The notes under the pieces are model-generated. The model had not been told where the DNA came from and ran no database searches. It saw only the letters and a program-made list of their open reading frames with translations. Positions 1-13,334 of a stretch of 64,000 nt of DNA are shown one piece after another. Source of the stretch: Straminergon stramineum (lineage: Eukaryota; Streptophyta; Bryopsida; Hypnales; Calliergonaceae); assembly GCA_963920665.1 (NCBI GenBank), contig OY987263.1, positions 46,349,218 through 46,413,217 of the forward strand, given 5' to 3'. A program made the translations under genes and the position numbers. How positions within the stretch are numbered: position 1 is the first letter of the stretch; each line of letters starts with the position of its first letter.

Positions 1-275
1 GGTCGAAGCAGGGGAGCAAGCTTCCTTCTGTTGTGGGGTGGCTTCTGCACGTATTGAATGCTTCATTTTTTGTTTTCCCCTGTAAAACGCAATAAAGTGT
101 TTGCGCCAACTCGGATGTACTACGTCCAAAATCCACGGCCCGACTCTGCAACATTACCCTCGTACTCTCCATAGTGTGTGTGCAAATTTTGGGACAGCAC
201 AGACAAGATCTGGAAGACTTTTTGCTGAAATTAAATTTTGAGAGGCGACATTTGGGGCACTGGGGCGCTGAGGGG
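1..275. mobile_element. 3' end of a TTAA-flanked (piggyBac-like) non-autonomous element
   Basis: The segment ends in GGGGCACTGGGGCGCTGAGG-GG followed directly by TTAA (276-279). Its terminal bases are the reverse complement of the left end of the complete element at 31141-31371, which is flanked by TTAA on both sides. Only the right part lies in the window. TTAA target sites with termini beginning CCC are typical of the piggyBac superfamily. No transposase is present. Confidence 0.5.
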
Positions 276-279
276 TTAA

Positions 280-3060
280 ACTATCAAAATAAGCCACCTT
301 ACTTATCTAGACTCCTTGGATAGAATAAGACATGGTTTCAATGATTTCTCGAAGGTGGAAACACCTAAAACCATCAAAATAAGAAATTCATCACAGTTGG
401 AGGCAACTTTTTCTAGAAAGTTTTTTTAGTAGTGACAATTGAAAATCATGAATTAAAAAAATGAAAAATTGAATAAGATATGTTATTTCTATTATTTCTA
501 TTAATTTTCAAAGTGAAACTCCATAGGATATTAGAACCATCATATAGCTTAGTCCCAAAACAAAAATATAGAGAATTCAATAGCCAACCAATTGTAGTTC
601 ATCATGGAAATGATTTAATGACAATTTAGGGGATATAGTTGATAGTTCAATGGAGGTCCACTTGTCTTGTCAAGAGTGGGTACAAAGACAATTTTGGGTG
701 TTTTTACTTTACATAACTTAATTCAAGTAGTGCAAGAGTTCAAATTAGTGTGAGAGTTTGAAGGGTGTGATTTGGATGAGTATAAGATCCCTCATACTAA
801 TCCTGATGAATTTTGGATGACAATTACAATATTTGAGATAATAGCATGAAAATAGTGTAGACCACTTTATATTTATTTTAATGAATACATTGTAAAATTC
901 AATATTACTATGACTCTCAAACTTATGTAATTTTGAAACTAGTGTAAGTTAGTGTTATTATTGTAGGGCAAACCAATTGAATTAAGTTGAGTAGTAGGGC
1001 TTTGTTTTTGGCTTTTTGGTGTCAAATTGCACCAAATAATAATAATTTGGTTAAAAAATGGCAAAAATCGTGGAGTTATTTTCTAGAAAACTTCGAATTA
1101 GAAAAAAAAGCTTAGATGAAAACAACAATTTGTGGATGAAAAGAGAATTACAGACATGTGATATGTACTAATGTGATATTTTCTATCCAACATGTGGATG
1201 GATGTTGAAATTTGGAGCATCACTATAATACTTTAGATCGCCACTTTGGCACTTTATAAAAAATAAAAAAAGCCATGTTGAGTAGTGATGTTCTCTGTAG
1301 ACTTTGTTGGTTAATTAGCACTCTTGCTTTTTGAATTGCATGTTGGCAATCTTTTAGTCATTGATTTGATAATAGATTGAAGGTTGAAAATGATACTCAC
1401 TCATAGACTTTTCCACCAAGATGCAAGGTCATTGCAAGAAACACTTGTTGTTTTTGTCTCGGTGAATATTGTAATTTTTGGAATAATTTTAAAAATAAAT
1501 TAGAATATGGATAATTTGTAAAGCACTAAAAATATGATGTCTTTCAAAATTCAAGCCTACAAAAATATATCTCTAAGAGTTATGCACAAAAAGGGACAAT
1601 GGAAAATGCTAAGAAAATGGACACTTTGATATTTGATTTTTAGAAAATAGTAAATAATTCAAAAAAATGAAATAAATAATGGATTTTTCCTAATTTGGAG
1701 GTGCTCCTTCTCATCTATTTTCATCTTTGGGAAAAAAATTGTCTTCTTTGCATTTACACAAAAGTAGTGCACCTTAATGTGGAAGGTGGACAATTTTTTA
1801 TTTTAGAAAATCTCTTCATGGGCTTATGTAATTATAGTACAAGTACTTGTTTCCCAACTTCAAGCTTCAAATTTGTAATTTTGGATTAAAAAATAGTACT
1901 AAAATGGCCAAGATAGAACTCCAATTGGGGGTTGTTTAAAAATAGTAAAATAATGTTTTTTTAAATGCAAGAAATTACTCAATGTTTAAAACTACATACC
2001 ACACTACCACTTGTACCTTCATTTCAAATTTCATGTAAGACTAACATACAACACAAGTGTTATGAGAAAAAAAAACTATCTTAGGTCAAGGGGACCAAAA
2101 AAACACCAAGTATTTCTTGCAATCACCCTACAATAGATTCTATAAAACCTTAAATGAAGAACCAATACAATTCTTTTTTGGTGGTTAATAAACTTCATTT
2201 AGCCTTTCCAAGTATACTCAACCCTTCACTTTGTAATTACTCGTTAGTTTTATATCCTTAGAATTTGACATGTTATGTAATTATCTTATTGGACAACTTC
2301 CGCAATTCAAGTTGTGATTGATGTATGAGTGCATTTAGAAATCAATTTGTTTCTAGAGGCAGTCTCATTAGAGAGGGTTGAGTGCATATAGGTGACCATA
2401 CATATGTCACAAAATCATATCAAGATTTAGAATCCATATCAATAAGATAATATTTGTCACATTGTATATGTACACCCATAACGGTAGATAATATTGTCTA
2501 CGTAGACTCTTCTTCAACTTATAACCATTAACAATTTACAAACTCTTCTTGAAATTTGAAAATATGACATGATATATATTCAAAAAATTTGCATCATTGT
2601 ATGCAAAGTTGTAAATTATTTTAATATCAAGAAAGTATGCAACAAAGCCAAATGAGAAACTATGTACAAATACTTAGTTTTGTTCAAGTTTATTACAAAA
2701 TCTTCAATAATTGGTCCAAAAGCCCCTATTCTTCAATACAACAACAATTCTTCTTAGCATATTCTCATAAAGTGCCATGCAATCCTCTTTACCAAAATTG
2801 GGATACACACAATTAGAAACAAGTACCTTTTGAATCATCTAGGATGTTACTCAATCAGTACATTAGAAAAGCAAATGAGGAGGGACCTTCAAACATTGTT
2901 TCAAGCTTAATATTTGTTTTTAGCAATGTTTGTTGTGCATAGTAGGAACAACTGAACTTGAATTCCCACATTGCTTCACTTGTTCTCTCTTTTTAGAACA
3001 TTTGTTACCAATGATTTATCTATTTCAAGAAGGATAGGTATTGAATTATTCAATAATCTA
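280..3060. other. AT-rich intergenic DNA without a recognisable gene
   Basis: I see no convincing coding region. Open frames are short, start at non-ATG codons and are rich in AT codons. About 1008-1275 is a diverged copy of a segment found again at 27255-27530 (shared phrases around a caccaaa tract and gatgttgaaatttggagca), so at least part of this stretch is old dispersed repeat. Confidence 0.6.
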
Positions 3061-3076
3061 GACCAATAAAATACCA

Positions 3077-3077
<1 letters not shown>

Positions 3078-3109
<32 letters not shown>

Positions 3110-3122
3110 CACACACACACAA
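3078..3122. repeat. compound microsatellite (AT)n(AG)n(AC)n
   Basis: Three dinucleotide runs follow each other directly: AT, then AG, then AC repeats. They are seen directly in the sequence. Confidence 0.95.
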
Positions 3123-3419
3123 CATAAAATATTATTTGGTATATGATACACCATACACTTCTTGTACATATGAAGTATATGTTGTGGTGTAAAGAGAGAG
3201 AGAAACAAGCTTATTATACTTCATGGAGTCTCATCAAGGACAATGCTTGTGGGATAATGTCCTCAACAACGAAGATGGTGAATTGCATTGGGAACATAGT
3301 ACTTGGGTGTTCATTCATTAGACATTGCTTAAATGTTGATTAGAAAATTGCCTTTTGCTAGACATTGCTTTTGTTTGGACAAACATTGCTCCATTCCTTG
3401 AAGTAACACAAGTGTGGCT

Positions 3420-4340
3420 AAAAAAAGTTACAAACCCCCTCTTGTTCTAGTAGTGACATAGAACACATACACTCTCACAATTCTTGAATTTCTTTAGGAG
3501 GCATTGTAAATTCATTTAAGTGCCGTTTGAGAAGTGACCAGAAGTGTTCAATAGGATTCAAATTTGGAGATTGTACAAGCCATTGAACGAGCTAAAATAG
3601 TTGTGATGCCAACCATTGTTGTACAATCTTGCTTGAATGCTTGGGATCATTATCCTATTGAAAGAATAACCTACTTGGATCCAAATTGTAATTATGTACA
3701 ATAGACCACCAGAAATTTTCTAAAATAAATTTGTACAAATGCCTATCCATGCTACCTTCATTTCTATACCATGCTCCTAGTCCAAAAGCTATCATACAAC
3801 TCCAAATCATCACTAATCCACCACCATGTTTCATGATATGATAGACATGTTGTGGTCCAATACGTTTTCCATCTCCAATCCAATACCATAACCTACTACC
3901 TAAGTTAAATCTATTTATCTTTGTCTCATCACTAAAAATCAAGTATTTCTAGTCATTAACAATCCAATTCTCATACCTTAGAATAAACCTCAAGCATGCA
4001 AGAACATGCTTACGACTCAAATGAAGTTTCTTCTCTTGCACTTGTGCACCCAATTCAACTTCTCTCAAAGCATGCTTCACAATGATGTCAAATAATAAAT
4101 TGTCATTTTCAAAACAAAGTTGTTTCGTTGTTTGAGATGTAGTTCCGAGTCAACTTCTAGTAATCAGAATGACACAACACCTCTTCTTTAGGTGTGTAAA
4201 AAGCATTGAACACCCTTTTTCTCTTCTAATCTTTTTCCCTGTATCTTTCCTAAGATGTGCTACAAAAGATTGACTCATGTCTAAAGAAGCAACAACTATT
4301 CATGTAGACACATCACTTTGAAGTTGTACCAAAGCTTGGT
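3420..4340 (-). pseudogene. decayed Tc1-like (DD34E) transposase
   Basis: Read on the minus strand, the region gives a broken but ordered Tc1/mariner transposase. Near 4320-4230 is a piece resembling the end of the helix-turn-helix region (DMSQSFVAHLRKDTGKKIRR). Next comes IFSDETKINRF with the first catalytic Asp (about 3930), then a KHGGG..MIWSCM block, a GSMDRHLYKFILENF block, then DNDPKH with the second Asp (about 3640) and SPNLNPIEHFW with the Glu. Exactly 34 residues separate the second Asp and the Glu, counting one stop codon, so the triad type is DD34E. The longest intact piece is 3655-3942. At least four in-frame stops interrupt the frame, so it cannot make a working enzyme. I could not place terminal inverted repeats with confidence. 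The KINRF and HGGG wording recalls fungal-type Tc1 relatives more than plant mariner (DD39D) elements, but that is from memory. Confidence 0.75.
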
Positions 4341-5067
4341 ACTTTAGCTCCTACAACAAAGGAAGCATACACCCTTACTTTCAAAGCGACACACAAACCA
4401 CAAGAAGATTCATAATAGCATACAAATCGAAAAAGATTTAGATCAAAAGAGAGAACATAACAATGCCAAAGTTGGTAGATTGATGGTAGAAGGTAGTGAA
4501 CAATAGTATGTTGTCGCATTGTAAATATGTTCATTATGTGAAAATACATAATTGTTTGTCAAATTGGAGTTTTTTTTTCTAGAGTCTCAAGAAACAAATG
4601 TGGTCATACTCTACTTGAACTTTTTTTCTTACCTCTATTTGAGAAACATTTAATTCTTTGATTTCTATATTTGAAGATGTTTTAATATTTTAGTTAGTTT
4701 GTTTGAAATTGTAAAAAACAAAAGGTAAAGCTTGTTTTACCTTTCTTTCATTGCTTTTAATGGATTAGAAGTCTACGTAGATGATGTAGATAGACCTGTC
4801 GAGGATAGGAGATGGCCCATGGGTGTATTATGGCCCATGTGGCATTTTAGTGGCCAAAATCTTTTAGCTTAGGTGGATGGCATGAAGGTTGAGGAGGCAA
4901 ATGAGGTGGAGGGTCATCTTCTTCCTCCTCCTTGTTTGCTTGGAAGAAGCCGTCACTTTAGGAAGGCATTTCACTTTGTACATGGAGATTTTTGCAATAA
5001 AATTTTAAGAGCTTGTGTATCTTGTTTTTGTGTTTCCAAAAAGTTATCACTTACTAAATTTGAAGAT
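4341..5067. other. intergenic, no gene seen
   Basis: The stretch is AT-rich with short open frames only. A GC-richer patch at about 4800-4960 (ggagatggcccatgggtg and a cttcttcctcctcc run) has a 70-codon frame (4873-5085) with no recognisable motif. I do not call it a gene. Confidence 0.5.
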
Positions 5068-5427
5068 AGTATGTGTAAGTTATGAGTTTGGGAGTGAAGT
5101 GTTGTGGAGCTGCCTCAAACTTTCAAGAGAGTGAGATTTGGTAGACTATGAAAGTGGTTCAGTACTTTATATTGGAACGAAACTTGGAGAGGTTGTAGAT
5201 ACTTATGTTAGCTTTTCAAAATGGGTTTATTTTCTTGGTTTGGAGTTAGTATGTGAAAGTTATGGGCTTGGGAGTGAAGTATAGGTGAGTTGCCTTTGAG
5301 TTGGGAAGGGTGAACTTTGACTGACCATAAAAGTTGGACAGTAGCTTAGTTTTGAGTGAATTTTAGAGAGGTTGTAGAACTTTTTGTTACCTTTTCAAAG
5401 ACATATCACACTATTAGTTTAGAGTTG
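5068..5427. repeat. about 180-bp tandem duplication
   Basis: Two diverged units begin with agtatgtg.aagttatg.g.ttgggagtgaag at about 5068 and 5248, a period near 180 bp. Both continue through ttgcc/ctgcc, gagaggttgtaga and cttttcaaa. A third, poorer partial unit may precede them near 4985. No coding role is evident. Confidence 0.7.
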
Positions 5428-5459
5428 TAGAAAGTTTGTGACACTCATTTTTCTATCAG

Positions 5460-7181
5460 ACACTTCTCCAAGGGGAGTTTATAGAGGATATGACTTTTTC
5501 TACTATCTTTTATCACATATGATGTATATTGAGACTCCATGACATCTTTTGAGGGGGATATGGAGATGTGATAGTATTTTTATTCATATGGCATCATCCA
5601 AGGGTATATTATTATGTTTGTGATTTTACATGACCACGAGATCTTCCATTATTTGGACCACATCTAGTTGCAACTAGAAGCCCTGCATTTTTCCAAGGCA
5701 AGGCCTCTCTACTTGACAACGTAGAAGAATGTGTGAGCTCCCAATTCAACACTTGGGACTCATAGTTTTTGTTTTGCTTTTTTTACATTTTGAATCAAGT
5801 TTTATATGACAAAATCCCCCCCAAACGAGTTAAACCAAAATAGGTATGGTACATATCAATACAATATTTAGTCCAATCAAAGAAAAATACCTAAAGTTCC
5901 TCAAAATCTCCCATATATAGGTTCAAAAAGAAAAAAAGAAAAAAGAAACCTTTGTAAAGAACTCTTGAATTACTTAATCTTGACTAGCATGTGGCAATTC
6001 ATGGCTAAAATGACCCGAGGGAACCCAATAGGATCCCTAAATCATTCTCTAAAAATAGATTTTAGTTTCTTTGTTGTCCAAGAAAAATAGATCTTCCAAT
6101 TGTTAACATGTAGGTTTCACAAACTCGTAAAGTACTAGAGGAGGGCATCCATGGAAAAAATAGGGTGTTTCATAGTTGAAATCACATCATGAATTCAATT
6201 ACAAAATCAATTTGCCAAGATTCCTAATCATGTAAAAGATTCTTTGATCATAATTTATTTAAGAAGAGAATATGATGTCAATCTCCTTTGAATGTGTAGA
6301 GTAAAAATATGAGTTTGCACACCTTTTATGGAATTCCATGAGAGATTCCATTAAAAAATTTGGAATCTTCTTACTTACAAAAGATCCTCTTTTGGACAAT
6401 CAACAATTTAAATCAAGGATAAAAAAATTCTAGAAATTATCCGTGATTGTGATAAAATCTCACTAAAAATTAGGATAAATTCGTTTATGCTAATAATGCT
6501 CCCCTACAAGTTTCAAGGCCTTTTGAGACTAAAAAGTAATTGAAGTGGCAAGATTTTCCAATTTCTGGCAAAATTGGAAAATATTTGAGGAGTTGACTCG
6601 TGTTTCAATAGCTTACAAAGACAAAACAAGACCGAAGTAGGGTCTTTTCTTACTCCTACACACCTTCCAAATAACATAGGCTCATCAAATTCTTTTAGAA
6701 AAGGTAACTTCCAAGTTTTGGATTTTTACTCCATTTTTATTTAACTTTGTGCTAGTGTTTCGTGGTCTTTTCACAACATAAAAGGGGGAGTGGGGTTGAG
6801 AAAGCTAAAAATGTCCATCTGAAGCCAATGGCTCAATTTGTTTATAATTTCAAGTCTTTCTATGAAAGTTAGAAGTTGAATTTTCTTAAAACTAGATTAA
6901 AACTTGTAGAATTTAGTTTATCACTAGGTAAGAGAAAGGGAGGAGTGCACTTGGAAAAAATATTTAAGTTTACTCTTCTCCCTCTCAAACCTCCCTTTAA
7001 GTGTATTTTGTTCGCATTGGATCCATTTTAGTGGAGTTTTTGGCTATCAAACCAAAACTTTGCCAAACATTGTTTTCGGAGCAATTTTTGCTCTATTGTT
7101 GTTGTTTTTAAGGACATTGGGGCCCCTTCAAACCTTACACTCTCTTGTGCTATTATATAATTTTTGTACTAATTGTTTGTA
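5460..7181. other. AT-rich intergenic DNA, nothing recognisable
   Basis: No open frame of useful length, no RNA gene and no clear terminal repeat were seen on either strand. Confidence 0.55.
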
Positions 7182-7185
7182 GTAA

Positions 7186-7770
7186 CCCTTAAAAGACCGA
7201 GGCACACTTTGGGTAGAAATTGTCAAAAACTGCCACTTTTTAGGGCAGCAAGAAAAAAATGAAAAAAACAATTGTTTTTTCAAAATTCAACCATACATAT
7301 TTGTACTAGACTTCTTTGGAACATGTGGAAAATCTTTTGGAAACCTTGACTTCATAGATTAAAAGATTATAATGTTTGAAGTTAGGTAAAAAAGTTTTTT
7401 TCTAACCTTGCCCGATAGGGTGCGCAAACAACAAACTTTAACTCCTTCTAGAATGAGATTCTTACACTAAAGATGGTTATTTTTTTGACATTTGCATCTG
7501 ATATCATGTAAGCTACACACCCACCAAATTTCAAAATCATAGGAAGAGTTTTGCACATGCTGCTCGAAGTTGCCTAAGCTGACCTCAAAGTTTAGGGCAA
7601 CATAACTTTCAATCTGGGCACCTGATCGGAAAAGTAATTAGATTTTCAAAAAGGGGTTACATAGTTATGCATCATGTCCAAATTTTATATACATCTGACC
7701 AAAAAGGACTTTGTAGAAACCTACTTGAGATTTCTTGCATATGATGAATGGACACTTGGTCCTTTAGGGG
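7186..7770. mobile_element. TTAA-flanked piggyBac-like non-autonomous element, about 585 bp
   Basis: The left end starts CCCTTAAAAGACCGAGGCAC after GTAA (a one-base variant of TTAA). The right end reads TTGGTCCTTTAGGGG and is followed by TTAA at 7771-7774. The inverted ends match the element at 49792-50359 (CCCCTAAAGGACCAA), in the opposite orientation. No transposase frame is present, so this is a MITE-like derivative whose superfamily is inferred from the TTAA target and CCC ends. Confidence 0.65.
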
Positions 7771-7774
7771 TTAA

Positions 7775-8448
7775 TCTTCTTGTATTAACTCTTGTATTAT
7801 CTATAAAGACAAGCCCCCCTATACCTTGGCAATGTCACTTATAGGAGACTTTTGGTATCTTTGCTAAGATTTCAAGGACATCCTTGGTGGGAATCCATTA
7901 TAGAGAATTCCCCTAAAGATTGTGGGGTCATGGTCTAAAACTTGTGGTTGTTTCTTTATGTTTTGAGTAGCTGTACTAACCTATACTAACTTGTCCCTTC
8001 CAAATTTGGTTTAGAATTTTCCTTCTTTTCCAAAACATGGCAAGGCTTTGACCTTGGCCATTATAATTTGGAATATCTAGAAGCTTCCATGTTCTTGTCA
8101 TTTTAGAGTTATTGCTAAAAAAACTTCTTGCTATGGTGAAGCCTTAACTTAGAAGTGTCAAAATCTTCAGTCCTTTTACTAAACCCTAATTACGATAGAG
8201 CCTTGATCATACACCCTTTGTGTAGCATTATAGATCCATTTTTTCGTGATTCTTCCTCTTGAAATTAAATTGTGGTGAAAATTTGAACCCCTACAATCAT
8301 GTTAAATTGGCTATCATCATAAGAATTCCTACCCTCAACCCCACAAAATCGAGTTATTTTTGGTGTAACTAACATTGTATGATGATTTTGGAAACCCAAA
8401 TATCATCTAAGGGCCAATCAACTTCTAGAAATCCAAAAAGAAACCACT
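7775..8448. other. intergenic, no gene seen
   Basis: AT-rich stretch. No motif or frame worth calling. Confidence 0.5.
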
Positions 8449-8715
8449 ACATTAGATGAGAATGAGCTCCTGCGGAAGACTGCGAGTTCCCACAAGTTCT
8501 AAGACTGTGGGAACTCGGCCACAGCAGCTCGCTGACGTGGTCAGGCGACGGCCACGTCGGATAATAATAAAAAATTAATTTTTTTAATTTTTTTAATTTT
8601 TTTAATTTTTTAATTTTTTTTTAATAATTTTAAATTCTGGACAGCCCTGGCTGGTTCCCAGCCTTGGGAACTGGCCTGAAACGGCCCTCCAGGGCAGCTG
8701 AATCCCATCTAATGC
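8449..8715. mobile_element. MITE-like foldback with CATTAGATG ends
   Basis: The left end ACATTAGATGAGAATGAGCT is inverted at the right as AGCTGAATCCCATCTAATGC, about 16 of 20 matching. Inside are two GC-rich arms (an inner palindrome around gttcccac/gtgggaac and a ccagg/cctgg set) separated by a T-rich run at about 8575-8630. The shape is that of a small foldback element. I could not read a clear target duplication. Confidence 0.55.
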
Positions 8716-8759
8716 TTCCTAATTGACCAAATTTCAATACTTCAGAGCCCCAAGTAATT

Positions 8760-9110
8760 CGATAAGCCTTAGCCTGTCCGATGTGCTCAATTGAAAGGTG
8801 GGGTTAGCTCTGTGACATACAGGTTGAATTGAACAGTGTGAACCGGTCCTCGATTGGCCTAAATCCAATGGTGGAGGCAACTCTATGACCGGTAGAATTG
8901 AAAAGTCAGAACTAGCTCTCAATCGGGTTGAATCGAACAGTGGAGGCAATCCCTTATGATGGACTGGATTGAATGGTAGAGGCAACCTTCGATCAAGGTT
9001 AAATCAAATTATGGAATGAACATTATGATTAGGCTAAATCAAAAAGTGGGAGCCACCTTCACAACTTGAATTGAACATTAGAGCCAACCCTTGATCGGTT
9101 GAGCTAGAGT
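8760..9110. repeat. degenerate minisatellite, unit roughly 55-65 bp
   Basis: Phrases of the form 'ggttgaat(c/t)gaacagtg.aggcaa...ctatga/cttcgatc' recur five to six times with drift. The 83-codon minus-strand frame at 8734-8985 is a by-product of the repeat and reads as repeated weak peptide units, not a known domain. Confidence 0.6.
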
Positions 9111-9356
9111 GGCCTAAGTGTGGCTAGACATCTAGAGGCGAAGTCAGAACAACCAAAGTTAGGTCCTCCAAGGAAGAATAGAAACAAGAAGATTCTTTTG
9201 CTTTGGTGTTACAAACAAATTAGAAGAGAAGTCTTGCATTAATCTTCAAGGATCTAAGCTTAGAACTACAAGCACAACCTAGAAATTTGACAACTCAAAA
9301 CTATACTCTAAACTAAGAAGGAAGAAGTGGGAAGTGAAAAGAGAAGTAGTGGGAGC

Positions 9357-9577
9357 CACTACAAGAAAAGGGGTGTTTTAAGTGAGTTTTTAAGTATAGT
9401 CCTATACATAAGATTATAAGTAATGATCTTTTAAGAGATTTTTAGTACAATTTTACAAGGAACATGTGTATTTCAAGAAATTTTTTATTTATATTCTCCT
9501 TAAAGATCATTACTTATAATCTTATGTATAGGACTATACTTAAAAACTCACTTAAAATACCCCTTTCTCTTGTAGTG
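9357..9577. mobile_element. CACTA-type MITE (221 bp) with AGC target duplication
   Basis: It begins CACTACAAGAAAAGGGGTG and ends CCCCTTTCTCTTGTAGTG, and the inverted similarity runs about 45 bp inward (tttaagtgagtttttaagta). It is flanked by AGC on each side (9354-9356 and 9578-9580). CACTA ends plus a 3-bp target duplication are diagnostic of the CMC/EnSpm superfamily. Relatives lie at 48952-49173 and 51505-51715. Confidence 0.9.
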
Positions 9578-9580
9578 AGC

Positions 9581-12500
9581 ACGTAATTAAGAAACAAGAA
9601 AATGATAGGAATGAGGGGAAATTCAAAAAGAAAATATCAATTAGCCATACAAAAATCCGGGTTGAACAATTGTTGACTCTTGGTTTCTAATAGGGGACAA
9701 GGATCTAATTATTTAAGTGTTTGTCTTTAAAATGATTTAGTGGTCCCCAAGGTTGTTATAGTTAACTAGTTGACATTGCAATAATTCAAAGAACTTGAAA
9801 GGAAAAGAAATGAGGTAGTAGGAAAAGATTTAAAAGGGAAGTTAGAAGAGACTTAGAAGAAAGGAGAAAAGAGAGCTTAGGAAATTATTTTGGAAAAAAT
9901 TATACAATTTGTACCATCCAATTTTAACTTAAATAGTGAGCAAAATTCAAAAAGAAGTCAAGGTGGAGAACAATGGGGGGATTGAAGCAATATTTGAGCA
10001 CCTTCTAGAAGAAGACAATTTTGAGGTATGTGCTTAACCAAGCCCATTTCCTTTCATTTCTCTTGTTTTAGATCTCAACTACAAGGTAGGATTTGCAAGC
10101 TCTATTCAAACCATTAGAAGTAGTTTTAATTTCAAGTTTAGTCCTAGATGTAGAGGATTCCTAGAGCTTTTTGAAAACATATTGAACTTAGAAAATAGAT
10201 AAAGAACAAAGAAGATATGCATGGATGAAGTATAGTAATAAGAATGGATGAAAAATAATAAAATTTATCTGAGAAAGGTCAAAGGAAAATTTAGAATTTA
10301 GGTTAAAATCAAAGGTCAAAATTCAAGATAAAAGTTCATTTAGAATTGTAGAAGAAGTTTTAAAGTATTGATTAGTGATCAAAATTCATCCATCCATAAC
10401 TTTCAAGAGGAATATTCAAACTCTAAGTGCCTTAAATCTAATTAGGTGATTTTATGCTTTACAAGGAAAAAATACTAAAATCTTAAAAATAGTCAGTTAG
10501 CAGAAGAAGTCTAGAGTCTTAAGGGAGATAACAAAGGATGAAGTTCAGTGTCAAGCTTGGATGAAAGTAGTGATTATTCTTCCAATCTAGGTCAAACTTA
10601 GAAATTAGAAACTAAAATTAAACCAAGTCTCATTAGCAAAATCAAAAGTCAATAGAAATCAATAGATGAAGTTTAAGCAAGTTCTTTCCAAGTCTAAACT
10701 TCATTTGACTATAACTTCCATAAGGAAACTCCAAAAGTCCAAATGGAATGACTTTTACCATTTTAGAGTTGGCAAACCATATTCTATGACTTATGATAGC
10801 TAACTTGTGATTTTAGGTAGATTCATATCAAGAGACCAAAGTTTTTGGCTTAATTAGGCCAAAATAGTCAAATTTGCTAAGTTTTGAAGTTTGAATCTTT
10901 TCCTTTAGCAATTTGCATGATTCCGTAAGAGTGGCTACTTATCAAAAATTTGTCCAATGTTTGGAAGGCACAATGGATAGTGCGTGTACATCCTCTATAG
11001 GAATTTTCAACAAAAATCAAGACTATGGTTGTGTTCATCTTATTTCATGGGTGGAGATAAAATGCTCATATGGTCCTAATTGATTTTATTTTAAAAATCC
11101 CTAAACACCCCTTTCTCTTTTTGATTTCGCATTTATGAATTAGATTGCTTGAATTCTTGCTTCATTAATGCAATCTTATGTTCATGACTTAAATTGGTTG
11201 AAAATAGTTGTCAAAGTTGGATTTTGTTAAAATGTACTTAGTTTTGTTTGTAGCTATATATAGCCATCAAAAAGTCACATAAGGTAATTGTACCTAAGTG
11301 TGATCCCTTTCTAAAATTGACCTTGACATATTCTTGTCTATCATGTACTACCTCTATTGTCATGAAATCCTAAGGTTGCATTTAGGTACACCTATTTTCA
11401 ATTCTTTGAAAATTCATAGTTATTCATATAGTGTCCAAAAAATGTATAACAAAAGAATCTAGAATACATTTTTTAAATTCCAACATAAAATTAGGCAATT
11501 TAATAATAGGAACAATCCTGAATTGCTTATTTGGACAAAATTAGGTGTAGTTATCTAAGTCAAAGGATTTTGCAATAGTCAATAAAATGAAGTAAGGTAC
11601 TTAAACCTACACATACATAAACAAATACTTGAAATGGATATTAATTAGAACAATTTTTTGATGATGAGTGCATCTAGAATGTATACAATATTAACATCAG
11701 AACTTGTAGTTCACCTACTAAAAAACTTTGAACTCTTATAAACTTTGTATAGAATATTTAAGTAAGGCATAAATAGTCACTTAAATTCTCCTCATAATTT
11801 TTCATAAGAAAAAAAAAGCTACTAGTGTAATGATAGGAACTATACTCAATGCATAATCATGATGACTCCAAGGAGGGTGTACTTTCAAAATGGGCCAAAA
11901 TTGCCAAGAACTTGAGCAATTTTTGTTCGTTTTCTCTTGAGATCGTATAGATTGTAACTATAGGATCTTGAATTTCACATTGAAAGTAAGCACCTCAAAA
12001 AATTTAGATGATTTCACTGCACAATTTAGTAGATATTTAAGTTTGAAGTTTTATTTGGGTCAATGGAAAAATAGTGTAAGTGTACTTTGAAGGAGCATAT
12101 CTTAGTGAAAATGTTTCAAAATGATACCCATTTTGTGTTCAAAATGATAAACAAGAAAGTTGAGAATTCTAATCTAAAATTTCACAACATTTCGAGCATT
12201 TTTCAATTCATGGTGGAGCTTGCAATACATGGTAGTCACTAAAATGTAAGTAGTGTTTGTAAGAAAAATAAGAATGGGACACTTGCCTTCTTGGCTTGAG
12301 TTCCTTGGATCTTCCTTTTTTAAGGTGGAAAAGAATCACATTGGTTGACGGACTTTTTAGTCCATGCCTCCCCCCCCCAAAAAAAAATATCAAATGTGAA
12401 CTATACTATACCACTAAACTTTAATAAATTTTAGAAGGCAAAGTTTAATTTGGAATTTGATGAAACTACAACTATTAGATTTATAACATAATTTTTTTTA

Positions 12501-12803
12501 AATGAATTTTTATTTTAAGAAACCTCAGAATTTGAAAAAAAAACAGCTCAAAAAAGAGGTTTTGCGAGCATAAAATGGTCACTTGAGTCATTAGGGGTAA
12601 GGTGTTTGAATTAGCAGTATAGTTACATTAGGAGTGATGAGGGTTGAATGACTATCAAATCTCTTCTAATATAAATAACATGTGCACAACTTTAGGGATG
12701 TGCGAGGGTTGAATGACTATAAAAATTTCTTCTAATGCAAATGAGGTGTATGCACTATTTGGGATGCGTGAAAGTTGCATTTTAATGACATTTCTTCTCA
12801 TGT
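9581..12803. other. 3.2 kb AT-rich intergenic DNA without a gene
   Basis: No frame above about 60 codons with plausible composition and no repeat boundary could be supported. A poly-C/poly-A junction at about 12369-12387 is simple sequence. Confidence 0.55.
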
Positions 12804-13044
12804 ACACAAAATAGTGAAATTAGGTTGTCTCACAATTATGATGCCTTATCCCAAGAAAGTTACTTTACAAGCCATCAAAGTCAACAAATGCTTCTACATA
12901 TGATTCCATTTGTATACATGGAGGTTCATGAGTACAACAATACCTAATTCAAAAGTAGTGCATTCTTGTATAATAGTTGTAAATATTTATGTAGTGTCAA
13001 ATGTCATGAAATTAGTTAAGGGCAACCTAATGTCACTATTTTGT
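12804..13044. mobile_element. MITE with ACAAAATAGTGAAATTAGGT ends (family M)
   Basis: The left end CACAAAATAGTGAAATTAGG is inverted at the right end as CCTAATGTCACTATTTTGTG. Related copies are at 27081-27903 (split by another element) and about 31960-32199. It is non-coding, and the target duplication is not clear enough to assign a superfamily. Confidence 0.7.
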
Positions 13045-13334
13045 GCAAGGGCAAAATGCGGGATGCAATTTTGGGCAACTCACTACGAACAAAATTTTTG
13101 TTTTCTTTCTTTGAAATTTTCACACAAAGTGTGCTTGAGAAGTCATCATATCCTATTTTTCCAGTAGCAACTTGGATGGCAAAAACACCTCCGTTTGCCA
13201 ATGGGAGCCCAAATCTTGCCCCACCCTCTTAACAAGTCATCCGTTTTGCCAAACGGGTTGTGATGCTCTTAGCATAGAAATTTCATACTTGACCATCTGT
13301 CCGTCTCCCTTGGAACAAACTTATTATACTAATA

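Noticed and set aside
8734..8985. 83-codon minus-strand frame
   Set aside because: It follows the period of a degenerate minisatellite and shows no known domain.
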